Shown: positions 40,483-50,650, counted from the stretch's first letter. The stretch: 64,000 nt of DNA from OCS116 cluster bacterium AG-430-B22 (GCA_003209955.1 QCOD01000003.1:36833-100832); one strand, 5' to 3'. Numbers and translations: made by a program. Notes: generated by a model from the letters alone, not told the origin.

Positions 40483-41514
40483 TTAATCTGATAATTTAAG
40501 AAGTTGTTTTCCAAAATTCTTACCTTTAAACAAATTTGCCAAAGTATCCGGACAATTTTCGAGTCCTTCTGCGATATCTTCTTTATAATTTATTTTTCCT
40601 TCAGCAACCCAACCTGCTAACTCCATTACTGCATGTGGAAATTTTTCAGCATAATCAATAACAATAAAGCCTTCCATTTTTGCCCTTTGAATAATCAGAT
40701 TAAAAATTGTGGAAGGGCCTGGCGCTAATCTTTCCATAGTATAGCCTGAAGAAATTCCACCACACATAACTACTCTTGCTTTTTGAGCAATATTACCAAG
40801 TGCTGTTTCTAATATAGAACCACCAACATTATCAAAGTATATATTTAGGCCATTTGGAGCTAATTCGGTTACTCTTTTAGCTACATCTTCATTTTTATAA
40901 TCTATACAGCTATCAAAACCAGCTTCTTCAACAACCCATTTACATTTTTCAGGGCCTCCAGCAATTCCTATTATATTTGTTGCTCCTTTAATTTTTGCTA
41001 TTTGTCCAGCTACTGAGCCTGTTGCTCCTGCTGCACCTGATACAAGAACAGTATCATTTTGCTCTGGTTTACCTATATCAAGCATTCCAAAATAAGCTGT
41101 TAAACCTGTAATTCCATAAATACTTAATGCAGATGTAGGAGAAATACCTTCAGGAAGTTTTTGTGGGGGCATAAAACCTGATCCTTCACCAGAAATAGCA
41201 TATTCTTGCCAGCCAAAAGAACCTTGGACAATATCATCTTCAGAAAAATTTTGATTTTTGGACTCAATAACTTTTCCAATGGAACCTGCTCTCATTACCT
41301 CACCAATTTGAACAGGTGGTATATATGATGGAACATCATTCAACCAACCTCTTTGAGTGGGATCAAATGATAGATAAAGATTTTTTACTAAAATTTCACC
41401 CTCTTCAATATCTCTAACCTCTTCTTCAACAAGTTCAAAGTTTTCAGATGAAACATCGTCCATCATTGGTCTGGATTTAAGCTTTAGCATTCTATTTATT
41501 ATTTGATTTCCCAT
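40483..41514 (-). CDS. NADP-dependent oxidoreductase, MDR/CurA family
   Basis: LYLSFDPTQRGWLND, VLVSGAAGATGSVAGQIAKIKGATNIIGIAGGPEKC, YFDNVGG; paralog of 24331..25332. Confidence 0.92.
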   Translation of the reverse strand: MGNQIINRMLKLKSRPMMDDVSSENFELVEEEVRDIEEGEILVKNLYLSFDPTQRGWLNDVPSYIPPVQIGEVMRAGSIGKVIESKNQNFSEDDIVQGSFGWQEYAISGEGSGFMPPQKLPEGISPTSALSIYGITGLTAYFGMLDIGKPEQNDTVLVSGAAGATGSVAGQIAKIKGATNIIGIAGGPEKCKWVVEEAGFDSCIDYKNEDVAKRVTELAPNGLNIYFDNVGGSILETALGNIAQKARVVMCGGISSGYTMERLAPGPSTIFNLIIQRAKMEGFIVIDYAEKFPHAVMELAGWVAEGKINYKEDIAEGLENCPDTLANLFKGKNFGKQLLKLSD

Positions 41515-41631
41515 AAATATCCCCTTTTACAAATACAAATTTAAATTGAACTTAATCATAAATATAATTTAAATTCTATCCTTTTATATTTAAATTTTTA
41601 TGCATAAATTACTCTATTAATAGTTATAAAT

Positions 41632-43074
41632 ATGAAAAAAATTTTTCCTAATATAAACACCGGTCTTTTTATAGGTTTAACTTTATTTTTAGTTATTATT
41701 CTATCACCCAAACCAGATGGATTAAGTTCTGAAGCTTGGTATGTTGCAGCTGTCGGTGTTTTAATTGCCGTATTATGGGCTTCCGAAGCTATTCCATTAT
41801 TTGTAACAGCATTATTTCCATTAGTTTTTTTTCCATTACTTGGTGTTTCTACATTTGCCGATACAGCAATTCCATATGCAAACAAAAATATTTTCTTATT
41901 TCTGGGTGGTTTTATTCTTGCTTTAAGTATCCAAAAGTCCAATCTGCACGAGCGCATAGCTCTGAATATTTTACGTTTTGCAGGTAGAAGTGGACCGAGT
42001 TTAATAGCTGGCTTTATGTTTGTAAGTGCTTTTTTATCCATGTGGATGATGAATACCTCAACAACATTAATGTTGCTTCCGATAGGTATTTCCGTCGCTC
42101 ATATAATTAATGAGCAAAATCAAATTACAGATGGAAACTCTGATTTTGCAAAAGCTCTTCTTTTAGGTATTGCTCATGCAGCAAGTATTGGTGGTATGGC
42201 AACATTAGTGGGTACTGCACCTAATGCAATTTTTGCCAGCTTTATTGAAACTAATTATGGTGTAGAGATTAGTTTTAGAACATGGATGACAATTGGGTTA
42301 CCAGTTGTGTTTCTTTTACTCCCGCTTTCATGGATAACTTTATCAAAAATTGTTTATTCAACAGATTTTCTGAAAGGTGGTGATACAGCTATTCATCTTC
42401 AAAACCAATACAAAAAATTAGGTCCCATGACAATTCCTGAAAAAAGAGTAGCAATAATTTTTTCTTTAACTGCGTTATCGTGGATGTTTAGAGATTTAAT
42501 TCAATTAATCCCCTTCCTTAATAATTTAACTGATCATGTTATAGCAATGATTTCAGCAATAATGCTGTTCCTTATTTCAGATGGCAGTAAAGATGGTAAA
42601 TTAATGGATTGGGAAAATGCTCAGAAAGTTCCTTGGAATCTTCTAATTCTTTTTGGTGGAGGTTTAAGTCTAGCAAATGCTGTCGCTTCCACTGGATTAG
42701 CTGCATGGCTAGGAAATGGTTTAGAGCCATTTGGCGTATTAGGACTTATAGTTCTAATATTTGCCGCAGTAACATTAATTGTTTTTCTTACTGAGTTAAC
42801 ATCTAATATTGCTACAACAAGTGTTTTCTTGCCTGTTATTGCTGCATTAGCAATTGGCCTAGGCGAAGACCCAATAATGTTTGGCGCCTCAATAACTTTA
42901 GCGGCAAGTTGTGCTTTTATGCTTCCAGTTGCAACTCCACCAAATTTAATAGTCTATGGTTCTGGTTTTATAAGTATAAGATCTATGATGATCAGTGGTG
43001 TTGCATTAAATATTATTGGTATTATCATAATTGCATTAATTTCTGTTTTCTTAATACCCTATGTGATGTCGTAA
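41632..43074 (+). CDS. DASS/SLC13 family sodium-coupled dicarboxylate transporter
   Basis: ILALSIQKSNLHERIALNIL, LSMWMMNTSTTLMLLPIG, ELTSNIATTSVFLPVIAALA, FMLPVATPPNLIVYGSG. Confidence 0.92.
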   Translation: MKKIFPNINTGLFIGLTLFLVIILSPKPDGLSSEAWYVAAVGVLIAVLWASEAIPLFVTALFPLVFFPLLGVSTFADTAIPYANKNIFLFLGGFILALSIQKSNLHERIALNILRFAGRSGPSLIAGFMFVSAFLSMWMMNTSTTLMLLPIGISVAHIINEQNQITDGNSDFAKALLLGIAHAASIGGMATLVGTAPNAIFASFIETNYGVEISFRTWMTIGLPVVFLLLPLSWITLSKIVYSTDFLKGGDTAIHLQNQYKKLGPMTIPEKRVAIIFSLTALSWMFRDLIQLIPFLNNLTDHVIAMISAIMLFLISDGSKDGKLMDWENAQKVPWNLLILFGGGLSLANAVASTGLAAWLGNGLEPFGVLGLIVLIFAAVTLIVFLTELTSNIATTSVFLPVIAALAIGLGEDPIMFGASITLAASCAFMLPVATPPNLIVYGSGFISIRSMMISGVALNIIGIIIIALISVFLIPYVMS

Positions 43075-43080
43075 TTAAAA

Positions 43081-43344
43081 ATGAATAAAGAAAAAATTAA
43101 TAAATATTCTTACTGGAAAGCTAATCTTAAAATTGTTTCAATATTGCTTTCTATTTGGTTTATCTCATCTTTTGGTGCAGGAATTATTTTTTCTGATTTT
43201 TTAGATAAAATAAAAATTGGTGGATTTGAGCTTGGTTTCTGGTTCGCGCAGCAAGGATCTATAATTATTTTTGTCCTCTTAATAGTTATTTATTGTTTCT
43301 TAATGAATAGATTAGATAAAAAATTTGAAGTTAGCGAAGACTAA
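43081..43344 (+). CDS. DUF4212 membrane protein (sodium/solute symporter small subunit)
   Basis: YWKANLKIVSILLSIWFISSFGAGIIF ... GFELGFWFAQQGSIIIFVLLIVIYCFLMNRLDKKF; directly upstream of SSS symporter. Confidence 0.88.
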   Translation: MNKEKINKYSYWKANLKIVSILLSIWFISSFGAGIIFSDFLDKIKIGGFELGFWFAQQGSIIIFVLLIVIYCFLMNRLDKKFEVSED

Positions 43345-43346
43345 AC

Positions 43347-45101
43347 ATGGATGTTCAATTATTAACATACATAATAGTTGGTGCTGCTTTTGCTTTATAT
43401 ATAGCAATAGCTCTTTGGTCTAGAGCATCTTCAACTGGCGAATTTTATGTTGCAGGAGGCGGGGTTCACCCTATTGCCAATGGAATGGCTACTGCAGCAG
43501 ACTGGATGTCAGCTGCATCATTTATATCTATGGCTGGAATAATCTCATTCATGGGAAGAGATGGTTCGGTTTACCTAATGGGCTGGACAGGAGGTTATGT
43601 ATTGCTAGCCCTTTTGTTGGCACCTTATTTAAGAAAATTTGGTAAATTTACAGTTCCTGATTTTATAGGTGATAGATATTATTCAAATACAGCAAGATTA
43701 GTAGCTGTAATTTGCCTCATATTTATTTCTTTCACATACATAGCTGGTCAAATGCGTGGTGTTGGGATTGTATTTTCTAGGTTCCTAGAAGTTGATATTA
43801 ATACAGGCGTTATAATAGGTATGGCAATTGTTTTTATTTATGCTGTTTTAGGTGGTATGAAGGGTATTACTTATACTCAAGTTGCTCAATATTGTGTTTT
43901 AATTTTTGCTTATATGGTACCAGCTATTTTTATCTCAATATTAATGACTGGGAATCCAATACCACAATTAGGATTTGGTTCTAAACTGTTGACCGAAGAC
44001 ATATATTTATTGGATAAGCTCAACTTAGTTTTAAATGATATTGGATTTAACTCATATACCGATTTTAATAAGTCAAAAATTGATATTTTTTGTATAACTG
44101 CAGCATTAATGATTGGCACTGCAGGTCTCCCGCATGTGATAGTTCGTTTTTTTACGGTCCCAAGGGTTAAAGATGCAAGGACATCTGCTGGGTGGGCATT
44201 GCTTTTTATAGCAATTTTATATTTAACAGCTCCAGCAGTGTCTTCATTTGCTAGGCTAAATTTTGTTAATACAGTTGATAATACAGCTTATGCAGATACA
44301 CCTAACTGGTTTAAAAACTGGGAAGATATTGGTTTAATTTCTTGGACAGATAAAAATAAAGATGGAATCATTCAATATCGATCAGGAAATGCGCTCGAAA
44401 AAAATAAACCTCAATTTACATCTGAACGAGGACAATATAATCAAAGATTAGTTATTAATAATCCAACATCAAATGCAAATGAAATATATATTGATAGAGA
44501 TATAATGGTTTTAGCAAATCCAGAAATTGCAAAATTACCTAACTGGGTAATTGCTCTTGTTGCTGCAGGTGCACTTGCAGCAGCTCTCTCTACTGCTGCA
44601 GGTTTACTCCTTGTAATATCCTCGGCTGTAAGCCATGATCTAATGAAAAAGACAATAAAACCCTCAATTACTGAGAAACAGGAATTACTTTTGGCAAGAA
44701 TATCGGCGGCAACTGCTATAATAATTGCTGGTATTTTCGGAATTTATCCTCCAGCATTTGTTGCCCAAGTAGTCGCCTTTGCTTTTGGCTTAGCAGCTGC
44801 GTCTATATTTCCAGCATTAGTTATGGGTATTTTCTCGAAAAGAATGAATCAGTATGGAGCAATATGCGGTATGTTATCTGGTTTAACTTTTACTGCCTCA
44901 TATATAGTATTTTTTAAATTTATTTCACCGGAATATAATAATCAAGAGTATTGGTTTTTAGGAATTTCGCCTGAAGGAATTGGCGTTATTGGAATGGTTA
45001 TTAACTTTCTTATCGCAATAATTATTTCTTCAATTACTAAGCCACCTCCAATTGAAGTTTATAAAATTGTTGATATCATTAGAATGCCGGGGGGAAAATA
45101 G
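43347..45101 (+). CDS. sodium:solute symporter, ActP/VC_2705-like
   Basis: GGGVHPIANGMATAADWMSAASFISMAG, GTAGLPHVIVRFFTVPRVKDARTSAGWAL. Confidence 0.92.
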   Translation: MDVQLLTYIIVGAAFALYIAIALWSRASSTGEFYVAGGGVHPIANGMATAADWMSAASFISMAGIISFMGRDGSVYLMGWTGGYVLLALLLAPYLRKFGKFTVPDFIGDRYYSNTARLVAVICLIFISFTYIAGQMRGVGIVFSRFLEVDINTGVIIGMAIVFIYAVLGGMKGITYTQVAQYCVLIFAYMVPAIFISILMTGNPIPQLGFGSKLLTEDIYLLDKLNLVLNDIGFNSYTDFNKSKIDIFCITAALMIGTAGLPHVIVRFFTVPRVKDARTSAGWALLFIAILYLTAPAVSSFARLNFVNTVDNTAYADTPNWFKNWEDIGLISWTDKNKDGIIQYRSGNALEKNKPQFTSERGQYNQRLVINNPTSNANEIYIDRDIMVLANPEIAKLPNWVIALVAAGALAAALSTAAGLLLVISSAVSHDLMKKTIKPSITEKQELLLARISAATAIIIAGIFGIYPPAFVAQVVAFAFGLAAASIFPALVMGIFSKRMNQYGAICGMLSGLTFTASYIVFFKFISPEYNNQEYWFLGISPEGIGVIGMVINFLIAIIISSITKPPPIEVYKIVDIIRMPGGK

Positions 45102-46037
45102 ATGGCAAAATATAAATTTAATAAAGAGGTTAGTAAATTTTTAGATGATCTAAAGGCTTTAGGTGGACTACAAATAGAGAATTTAACACCAATAGAGGCT
45201 AGAAACATGAGTCTCATGGAAATGCCAACTCCAGAAGTTGAGTTAGTGGTTGAAATAGGTGCAGACGGACCATTTGGTCCTATTCCTATTAATAATTATA
45301 CACCATTAAATGCTCCAAAGAATAAACCTCTTCCCACAATAGTATACTTTCATGGAGGAGGTTGGGTGGTAGGCTCTAGGAAGGGCTCTGATGCTTTATG
45401 CAGATATATGGCTAATAAATCGGGTTGCAGAGTATTTTCAATCGAGTATAGACTAGCTCCAGAATTTAAATTCCCTGTACCTGTAGAAGATTGTTTTGCA
45501 GCACTGGATTTTATAAATAAAAACCATAAGGACTTGCTGGTTGATAAAAATAAGTTAGTTGTCGCGGGTGATAGCGCTGGTGCAAATTTGGCAACTGTAG
45601 TAGCTATTATGGCGAGAGAAAGAAAAGATATAAACCTAGCTTATCAATTGTTGATTTATCCAGCTACAGATGCTTCTTCTCATTACCCATCATATGACGA
45701 AAATTCTAAAGGTTTTCTTTTAGAAAAAAGTAGTATGGATTGGTTTTATAATCATTACTTACCAAATGACGATGCAAGAAAAGATTGGAGAGTTTCACCA
45801 ATACTAGCTGAAGATCTCTCTAACTTACCTCCTTCATATATAATTACCGTTCTAGCAGATCCTTTAAGGGATGAAGGAAGAGCATACGTAGAAAAGTTAA
45901 AAGAAAATGGTAACGATGTAGAGCATGTAGAATATAGTGATACATTACATGCATTTTTCTCATGGGCTACAGTTTTCGAAAGCTCTAAAAAGGCAGTTGA
46001 TAAAGCCTGTAAAAGTATAAATAAAGCTTTAGGTTAA
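45102..46037 (+). CDS. alpha/beta hydrolase, HSL (hormone-sensitive lipase) family
   Basis: YFHGGGWVVGSRKGSD, GDSAGANLATVVA, catalytic DPLRDEG and DTLHAF. Confidence 0.92.
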   Translation: MAKYKFNKEVSKFLDDLKALGGLQIENLTPIEARNMSLMEMPTPEVELVVEIGADGPFGPIPINNYTPLNAPKNKPLPTIVYFHGGGWVVGSRKGSDALCRYMANKSGCRVFSIEYRLAPEFKFPVPVEDCFAALDFINKNHKDLLVDKNKLVVAGDSAGANLATVVAIMARERKDINLAYQLLIYPATDASSHYPSYDENSKGFLLEKSSMDWFYNHYLPNDDARKDWRVSPILAEDLSNLPPSYIITVLADPLRDEGRAYVEKLKENGNDVEHVEYSDTLHAFFSWATVFESSKKAVDKACKSINKALG

Positions 46038-46987
46038 ATGTAGGAATCTACAAATTTTGCAATTCTTTTTATAGATTTTTTAGCCTCTGGTATTGCCAAC
46101 CAGCCTAGACAAAATGCTTGGAAAACATGGAATAAGCCTTTCCATTCAATAAATTCGACTTTCCCAGGATTCTCTACTTTAAGTTTTTCATACAAACGTG
46201 AACTATCATCATAAATTGTTTCCTCTGAAGCTACTTGTATTTGAATTGGAGGCATATCTCTATAATCTGCAAATAATGGTGAAATAAGGGGATTCATTGG
46301 GTCCTCATTGCCACAATATGCACTTACAGTTACTTGCATACCCGGTCCAGGTTTTATCATCGGGTCTCTATGGCCTCTTTCATGAATTGAATTGCCACTT
46401 AATGTCAAATCTGTCCATGGAGAAATAACTATCGCACATGATGGGGTTGGCAATTCTTCAGACTTAATTTTCTGTAGCAAAGCAAGTGTTAGTCCGCCGC
46501 CCGCAGAATCTCCTGCAACAAAAATCTCTTTTGAATTAATGCCTTCTTTTAAAAGATATTTATAGGCTAATAAGGCATCCTCTATTGCTGCAGGAAAAGG
46601 GTTTTCTGGGGCTAACCTATATATTGGAAAAACAACATGAGATTTTGTTATGAGAGAAAGTTGAGTAATTAATGCTCCGTGTGTTTCAGGGCCACAAGCT
46701 ACATATCCACCTCCATGAAGGTATAAAAGTGTTTTACTAGACTTAACTTTTTTATTATTTAACTTAAGAAGCTCTAGGTCATCTATATTTATATTTGTAT
46801 AGTCTATATATTTTTTCTTCTTCCAATTTGTCCTTAAAAAAGAAATCCTATCTTCGCTAAAATCTCTTCTAATATCATTTGGATGATTAATTTCTGGAGC
46901 ATTATCAATAATCTTACTAATTGTTGATGCCCAAAATCTACTTCTTAAACTAGGCAATTTTTTCTCCTTGGACAATTTGACTTTCAA
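46034..46987 (-). CDS. alpha/beta hydrolase, HSL family
   Basis: YLHGGGYVACGPETH, GDSAGGGLTLALL, WKGLFHVFQ; TTG start overlapping upstream CoA-transferase. Confidence 0.9.
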   Translation of the reverse strand: MKVKLSKEKKLPSLRSRFWASTISKIIDNAPEINHPNDIRRDFSEDRISFLRTNWKKKKYIDYTNINIDDLELLKLNNKKVKSSKTLLYLHGGGYVACGPETHGALITQLSLITKSHVVFPIYRLAPENPFPAAIEDALLAYKYLLKEGINSKEIFVAGDSAGGGLTLALLQKIKSEELPTPSCAIVISPWTDLTLSGNSIHERGHRDPMIKPGPGMQVTVSAYCGNEDPMNPLISPLFADYRDMPPIQIQVASEETIYDDSSRLYEKLKVENPGKVEFIEWKGLFHVFQAFCLGWLAIPEAKKSIKRIAKFVDSYI

Positions 46988-48140
46988 TTAAATTATTAAT
47001 TTCATCATCAGAAAAACCATATTCTTTTAGAATTTCTGATGAATGTTCACCAAGAGCCGGCATAAATGATGGTTCATCACAATCATTTTCTAAGAAATTA
47101 GCTGGGGGTTTAGGTCCTTTTAGAAGATTTTCGCCATCTTTCTTTGTATTAATTACCGTTTGGTTATTTATCACTTGTGGATCTGAAAATATTTCCTCTC
47201 TTTTATTAATTTTAGCAGCAGGAACATCATTTTCTTCCATCTTCTTCACAAGTTCATCTGAAGTAAAATCTAAATAAGCATTCAACAAGATTTCCTGCAT
47301 TTCCATAACATTCATTAGTCTATTCTCTGTTGTTGAAAACCTCTCATCATCTAGAAGATCTTCTTTTCCAATTGCTTTTAAAACACCTGCAAATTCGTTA
47401 TCATTGATTGCTACCAAAGCAATATATCCGTCTTTAGTTTTTACTGGCTCATAAAAATCAGCAATATTTGGCATTGGAGCCCAGTCATCACCATGCCAAG
47501 AATAATTGTACATAGAATCTGACCACATAAAATACAAAGCAGTATCAAGCATAGATAATGTTACTCTTTGTCCTTTATTCGTTTTTTCTCTTTTATATAA
47601 TGCCGCTGTCATAGCTTGAGCTGCAGTAAGGGAAGTTATCTTATCACACATAAGAGTTTTCATATATTTTGGTTGGCCTTCAATTGATTGAGCATCGCAA
47701 ACCCCTGCAGTAGCCTGAATAAGTGGATCATAAACTCTTCTTTTGGAATAAGGTCCAGTTTCTCCATATCCTGTAATAGACATTTGGATAATTTTTGGGT
47801 TATGATTTTTTATATTATCATAATCTAATCCTAACCTCTCTAATGCGCCAGGACGAAAATTATCAATAATAATATCGGCTGTTTCAATTAGCTTATATAT
47901 TATTTTTTTTGACTCTTCTTGCTTTAAATCCATAGCTAAACTTCTTTTTGATCTATTAACTACTGCAAATAAGGCACCACTTCCTTCTTTTATAGGACCC
48001 ATAACTCTTGCATTTTCACCTCTGAATGGAGGTTCAATTTTTATAACCTCAGCACCCTGATCTCCGAGCATCGAAGCTGCCAAAGGGCCTGATACAATTG
48101 TTGATATATCGATAATTTTTATTCCTTCTAATGGTCCCAT
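46950..48140 (-). CDS. CaiB/BaiF family CoA-transferase
   Basis: GIKIIDISTIVSGPLAASMLGDQGAEVIKIEPP, RSKRSLAMDLKQEE, SITGYGETGPYSKRRVYDPLIQATAG. Confidence 0.93.
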   Translation of the reverse strand: MGPLEGIKIIDISTIVSGPLAASMLGDQGAEVIKIEPPFRGENARVMGPIKEGSGALFAVVNRSKRSLAMDLKQEESKKIIYKLIETADIIIDNFRPGALERLGLDYDNIKNHNPKIIQMSITGYGETGPYSKRRVYDPLIQATAGVCDAQSIEGQPKYMKTLMCDKITSLTAAQAMTAALYKREKTNKGQRVTLSMLDTALYFMWSDSMYNYSWHGDDWAPMPNIADFYEPVKTKDGYIALVAINDNEFAGVLKAIGKEDLLDDERFSTTENRLMNVMEMQEILLNAYLDFTSDELVKKMEENDVPAAKINKREEIFSDPQVINNQTVINTKKDGENLLKGPKPPANFLENDCDEPSFMPALGEHSSEILKEYGFSDDEINNLIESQIVQGEKIA

Positions 48141-48188
48141 CTTAATCCTCCCAAATCATGGTCTATCTAAACTATAATTAAATATTAA

Positions 48189-49526
48189 TTAGTTTCTCTT
48201 TTCTAGCTCTAATTGAATATCTTTATGTTTCTCAGGTGTTAATTCATATCCTATACAAATCAATGAAGCCAAAAAATAAAATAACATCGGAAAAAACGCA
48301 AAAGCAAATACTAAAGATTCTCTAATAGAATCGGTAACTTCTTTTCCAGAACCAAAACCTGTTGACTCAAGATAAAGATAAACCATACCAACAGCTAAAG
48401 CACTTCCAAATTTTGATAATGTTGTTAAAACTGCGAAAAATAATGCAGGTCTTTTTTCACCGCTTCTAAGTTCATCTGCATCAACAATATCAGCCATCAT
48501 TGCCCTAGTCAGTGTAAAAGGTGCACCATAACCAATTCCAAATAATGTCGTTAAAAATATAACTAACCAAAAAGCTTCGGATATATCAATTAGGTAATAA
48601 AGCGGAATATATGTAGATAAGATTGTTGAGCATAATATGGCGGAAATAAATAAAACTTTATGTTTACCAATCTTATATGAAAGAAACATCCATAACGGCA
48701 TAGCTAGTAAACCAGCGAAGAAATAAACAAATAAAATTCTACTTGAAACATCTCCCATTTCAAAAACATGTATTGCAAGATAAATAAATGTAGAACCAGA
48801 TATTGATGAAGCAGTGCTACATAGCATTTCTGCCATTAGAACTCTTTTCAATGGATTGTTATTTTTTACAATTTTTTTTATATCAAAAAAACTAGGAAAA
48901 TAAGTTCCTTTAGAACCTTTATTGTCAGGAATAATAATTAGACTTATTAGAGCGGTTAGAGGAAAGACAACTAAGAGAAAATAACCCATTCCAGCAATCA
49001 TTGTTCTAAAATCATAATCTAATATTTCTAGAATAGCTGGAAAAGCTAATACAGCCATCATTCCAAAAATAGAGCCTATCTCTCTCCAACCATAAACTTG
49101 TGATCTTTCATTATATTTGGAGGTTAAATCTACTCCCCAGGCTTGTTGTGTAAGGCCAACAAAAGTATATGCTAAATATAAAATAAATAACCAAAAAGCT
49201 AAATAAATAGCAGTTTTTTCTCCTTCTGACGGGATAAACACATACCAAGACGCCAACATTAAAATTGGTATACCAATAACTATCCAATGCTTTCTCCTGC
49301 CCCATTTGCTGGGATATCTATCAACTAAGACGCCCATAAAAGGATCTGTAAAAATATCCCAAAATCGAGCAACCATGAAAATAATACCAACTGTGCCAAC
49401 ACTCAAACCAATTGGTCCTTCATAAAATGGAGGAAGATAAACTGTAAGTGGTAAACCTAAAGCGGCAAGTGGAACAGCTAAGGCTCCATAAGAAATAAGT
49501 ATTGGTTTAGTAAGTTTTTTTATCAT
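48189..49526 (-). CDS. MFS transporter, GPH (glycoside-pentoside-hexuronide:cation) family
   Basis: RFWDIFTDPFMGVLVDRYPSKWGRRKHWI motif. Confidence 0.9.
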   Translation of the reverse strand: MIKKLTKPILISYGALAVPLAALGLPLTVYLPPFYEGPIGLSVGTVGIIFMVARFWDIFTDPFMGVLVDRYPSKWGRRKHWIVIGIPILMLASWYVFIPSEGEKTAIYLAFWLFILYLAYTFVGLTQQAWGVDLTSKYNERSQVYGWREIGSIFGMMAVLAFPAILEILDYDFRTMIAGMGYFLLVVFPLTALISLIIIPDNKGSKGTYFPSFFDIKKIVKNNNPLKRVLMAEMLCSTASSISGSTFIYLAIHVFEMGDVSSRILFVYFFAGLLAMPLWMFLSYKIGKHKVLFISAILCSTILSTYIPLYYLIDISEAFWLVIFLTTLFGIGYGAPFTLTRAMMADIVDADELRSGEKRPALFFAVLTTLSKFGSALAVGMVYLYLESTGFGSGKEVTDSIRESLVFAFAFFPMLFYFLASLICIGYELTPEKHKDIQLELEKRN

Positions 49527-49557
49527 TAATCGTTAAAAAATTTATAGGATTAGAATA

Positions 49558-49962
49558 TTAACCTGGGTTCTTTTCAAACTTTATATCGGGATGTTTAATT
49601 TCAAGCCAATTAGGTTTGCTATCAGTCCAACAAACCATTGTTGGATCAATATTTGGTTGTTCATCAAGAACTCCGGTTTTAATTAACATTAAACCAGGCG
49701 CACCTTCTGCAGTACTAAAAATTTGTGAACCACAATTTATACAAAAAGACCTTGTTACACCAGCTTCACATTTATAACTATTCGTTTCACCTTTAATTAT
49801 AAAATCATCCTCTGGAACGCCAATGATAGACGCAACAGGACTACCCGTAGCTTTTTGACAATTCGTACAATGGCATAATAGAAAAAAGTTTGGTTCTGAG
49901 TTATATTTTAAATTAACACTTCCACACAAACAACTACCTGATCCTGACATTTTAATCTCCAA
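49558..49962 (-). CDS. GFA family protein
   Basis: GSCLCGSVNLKYN, CHCTNCQKATGSPVAS, SFCINCGSQIFS zinc-ligand Cys pattern. Confidence 0.93.
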   Translation of the reverse strand: MEIKMSGSGSCLCGSVNLKYNSEPNFFLLCHCTNCQKATGSPVASIIGVPEDDFIIKGETNSYKCEAGVTRSFCINCGSQIFSTAEGAPGLMLIKTGVLDEQPNIDPTMVCWTDSKPNWLEIKHPDIKFEKNPG

Positions 49963-49993
49963 TAATTAAAAGAACATTACACTAAAAACAAAA

Positions 49994-50023
49994 AAAGGGA
50001 GACATTTTTCAATGTCTCCCTTT
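49994..50023 (-). terminator. Rho-independent terminator of the 73-aa membrane protein gene
   Basis: Minus strand AAAGGGAGACATT-GAAA-AATGTCTCCCTTT followed by TTTTGTTTTT. Confidence 0.88.
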
Positions 50024-50046
50024 AATTTAATTGATGTGGTAATTAA

Positions 50047-50268
50047 TTACGCACGATCAAGAAGATATAGGATAATTCCTACAGAAATTAACCCAACAAG
50101 TCCTCCGTCACCTAAACTAGTAATAATACCAGTAAGGTTACCAACGATATCTCCACCTACGAAAGGTACAGCACTACCGAAAATCACTTGTAGCACAACT
50201 GCTACAGCAATTAATAAAAGTCCTAGTTGAACAACTTCACGTAAAAAGTTTTTAGCTGAATTAAGCAT
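50047..50268 (-). CDS. small hydrophobic protein (73 aa, two predicted TM helices), unknown function
   Basis: AAAGGAGGA Shine-Dalgarno, own promoter (TTGACA-N17-TGGAAT) and strong terminator. Confidence 0.75.
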   Translation of the reverse strand: MLNSAKNFLREVVQLGLLLIAVAVVLQVIFGSAVPFVGGDIVGNLTGIITSLGDGGLVGLISVGIILYLLDRA

Positions 50269-50404
50269 GTTAATCCTCCTTTTGCATTAATTAGTGGGAT
50301 CCCTCCGAATCTTCACTTGACTACGATTCCATATTTTTCTACCAATATTGTCAACTAAACAATCATATTTTTGACAAAATTTTGCCATATTTTAATTTGA
50401 AATG

Positions 50405-50494
50405 TTTAGAAATAGCAGAAAATAGCTATTTAATTGATGTGGATAGTAATTTTGTAACTTTGCATCAATATAATACCAGATGTGGTATTTTTTT
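50405..50494 (+). ncRNA. candidate small RNA of unknown family
   Basis: Perfect -35 TTGACA at 50371; three 7-bp stems (50410-50416/50425-50431; 50433-50439/50463-50469; 50472-50478/50483-50489), the last followed by a T-tract; no + ORF to account for the terminator. Confidence 0.45.
50472..50494 (+). terminator. Rho-independent terminator on + strand with no upstream + ORF
   Basis: AATACCA-GATG-TGGTATT then T-rich tail. Confidence 0.7.
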
Positions 50495-50650
50495 AACTTT
50501 TCTAAATTATTTGGTAAATTTTGTAATAATATTATAAAAAATATATCAAATTTATAATGGTATGATACGAATCACCACTAAAAATTCATTTTAAAAATAA
50601 TAGTTCATAAATAATTGTATTTATTGATTTTTATTATAATAAACTATGTC

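Noticed and set aside
41598-42041. 147-aa minus ORF antisense to the DASS transporter
   Set aside because: No family resemblance; shadow of a strongly supported membrane-protein gene.
50026-50442. 14-bp direct repeat TTTAATTGATGTGG at 50026-50039 and 50429-50442, flanking the 73-aa gene
   Set aside because: Considered as an insertion target-site duplication, but no transposase, no terminal inverted repeats, and sequence is low complexity; the second copy is better explained as part of the sRNA stem.
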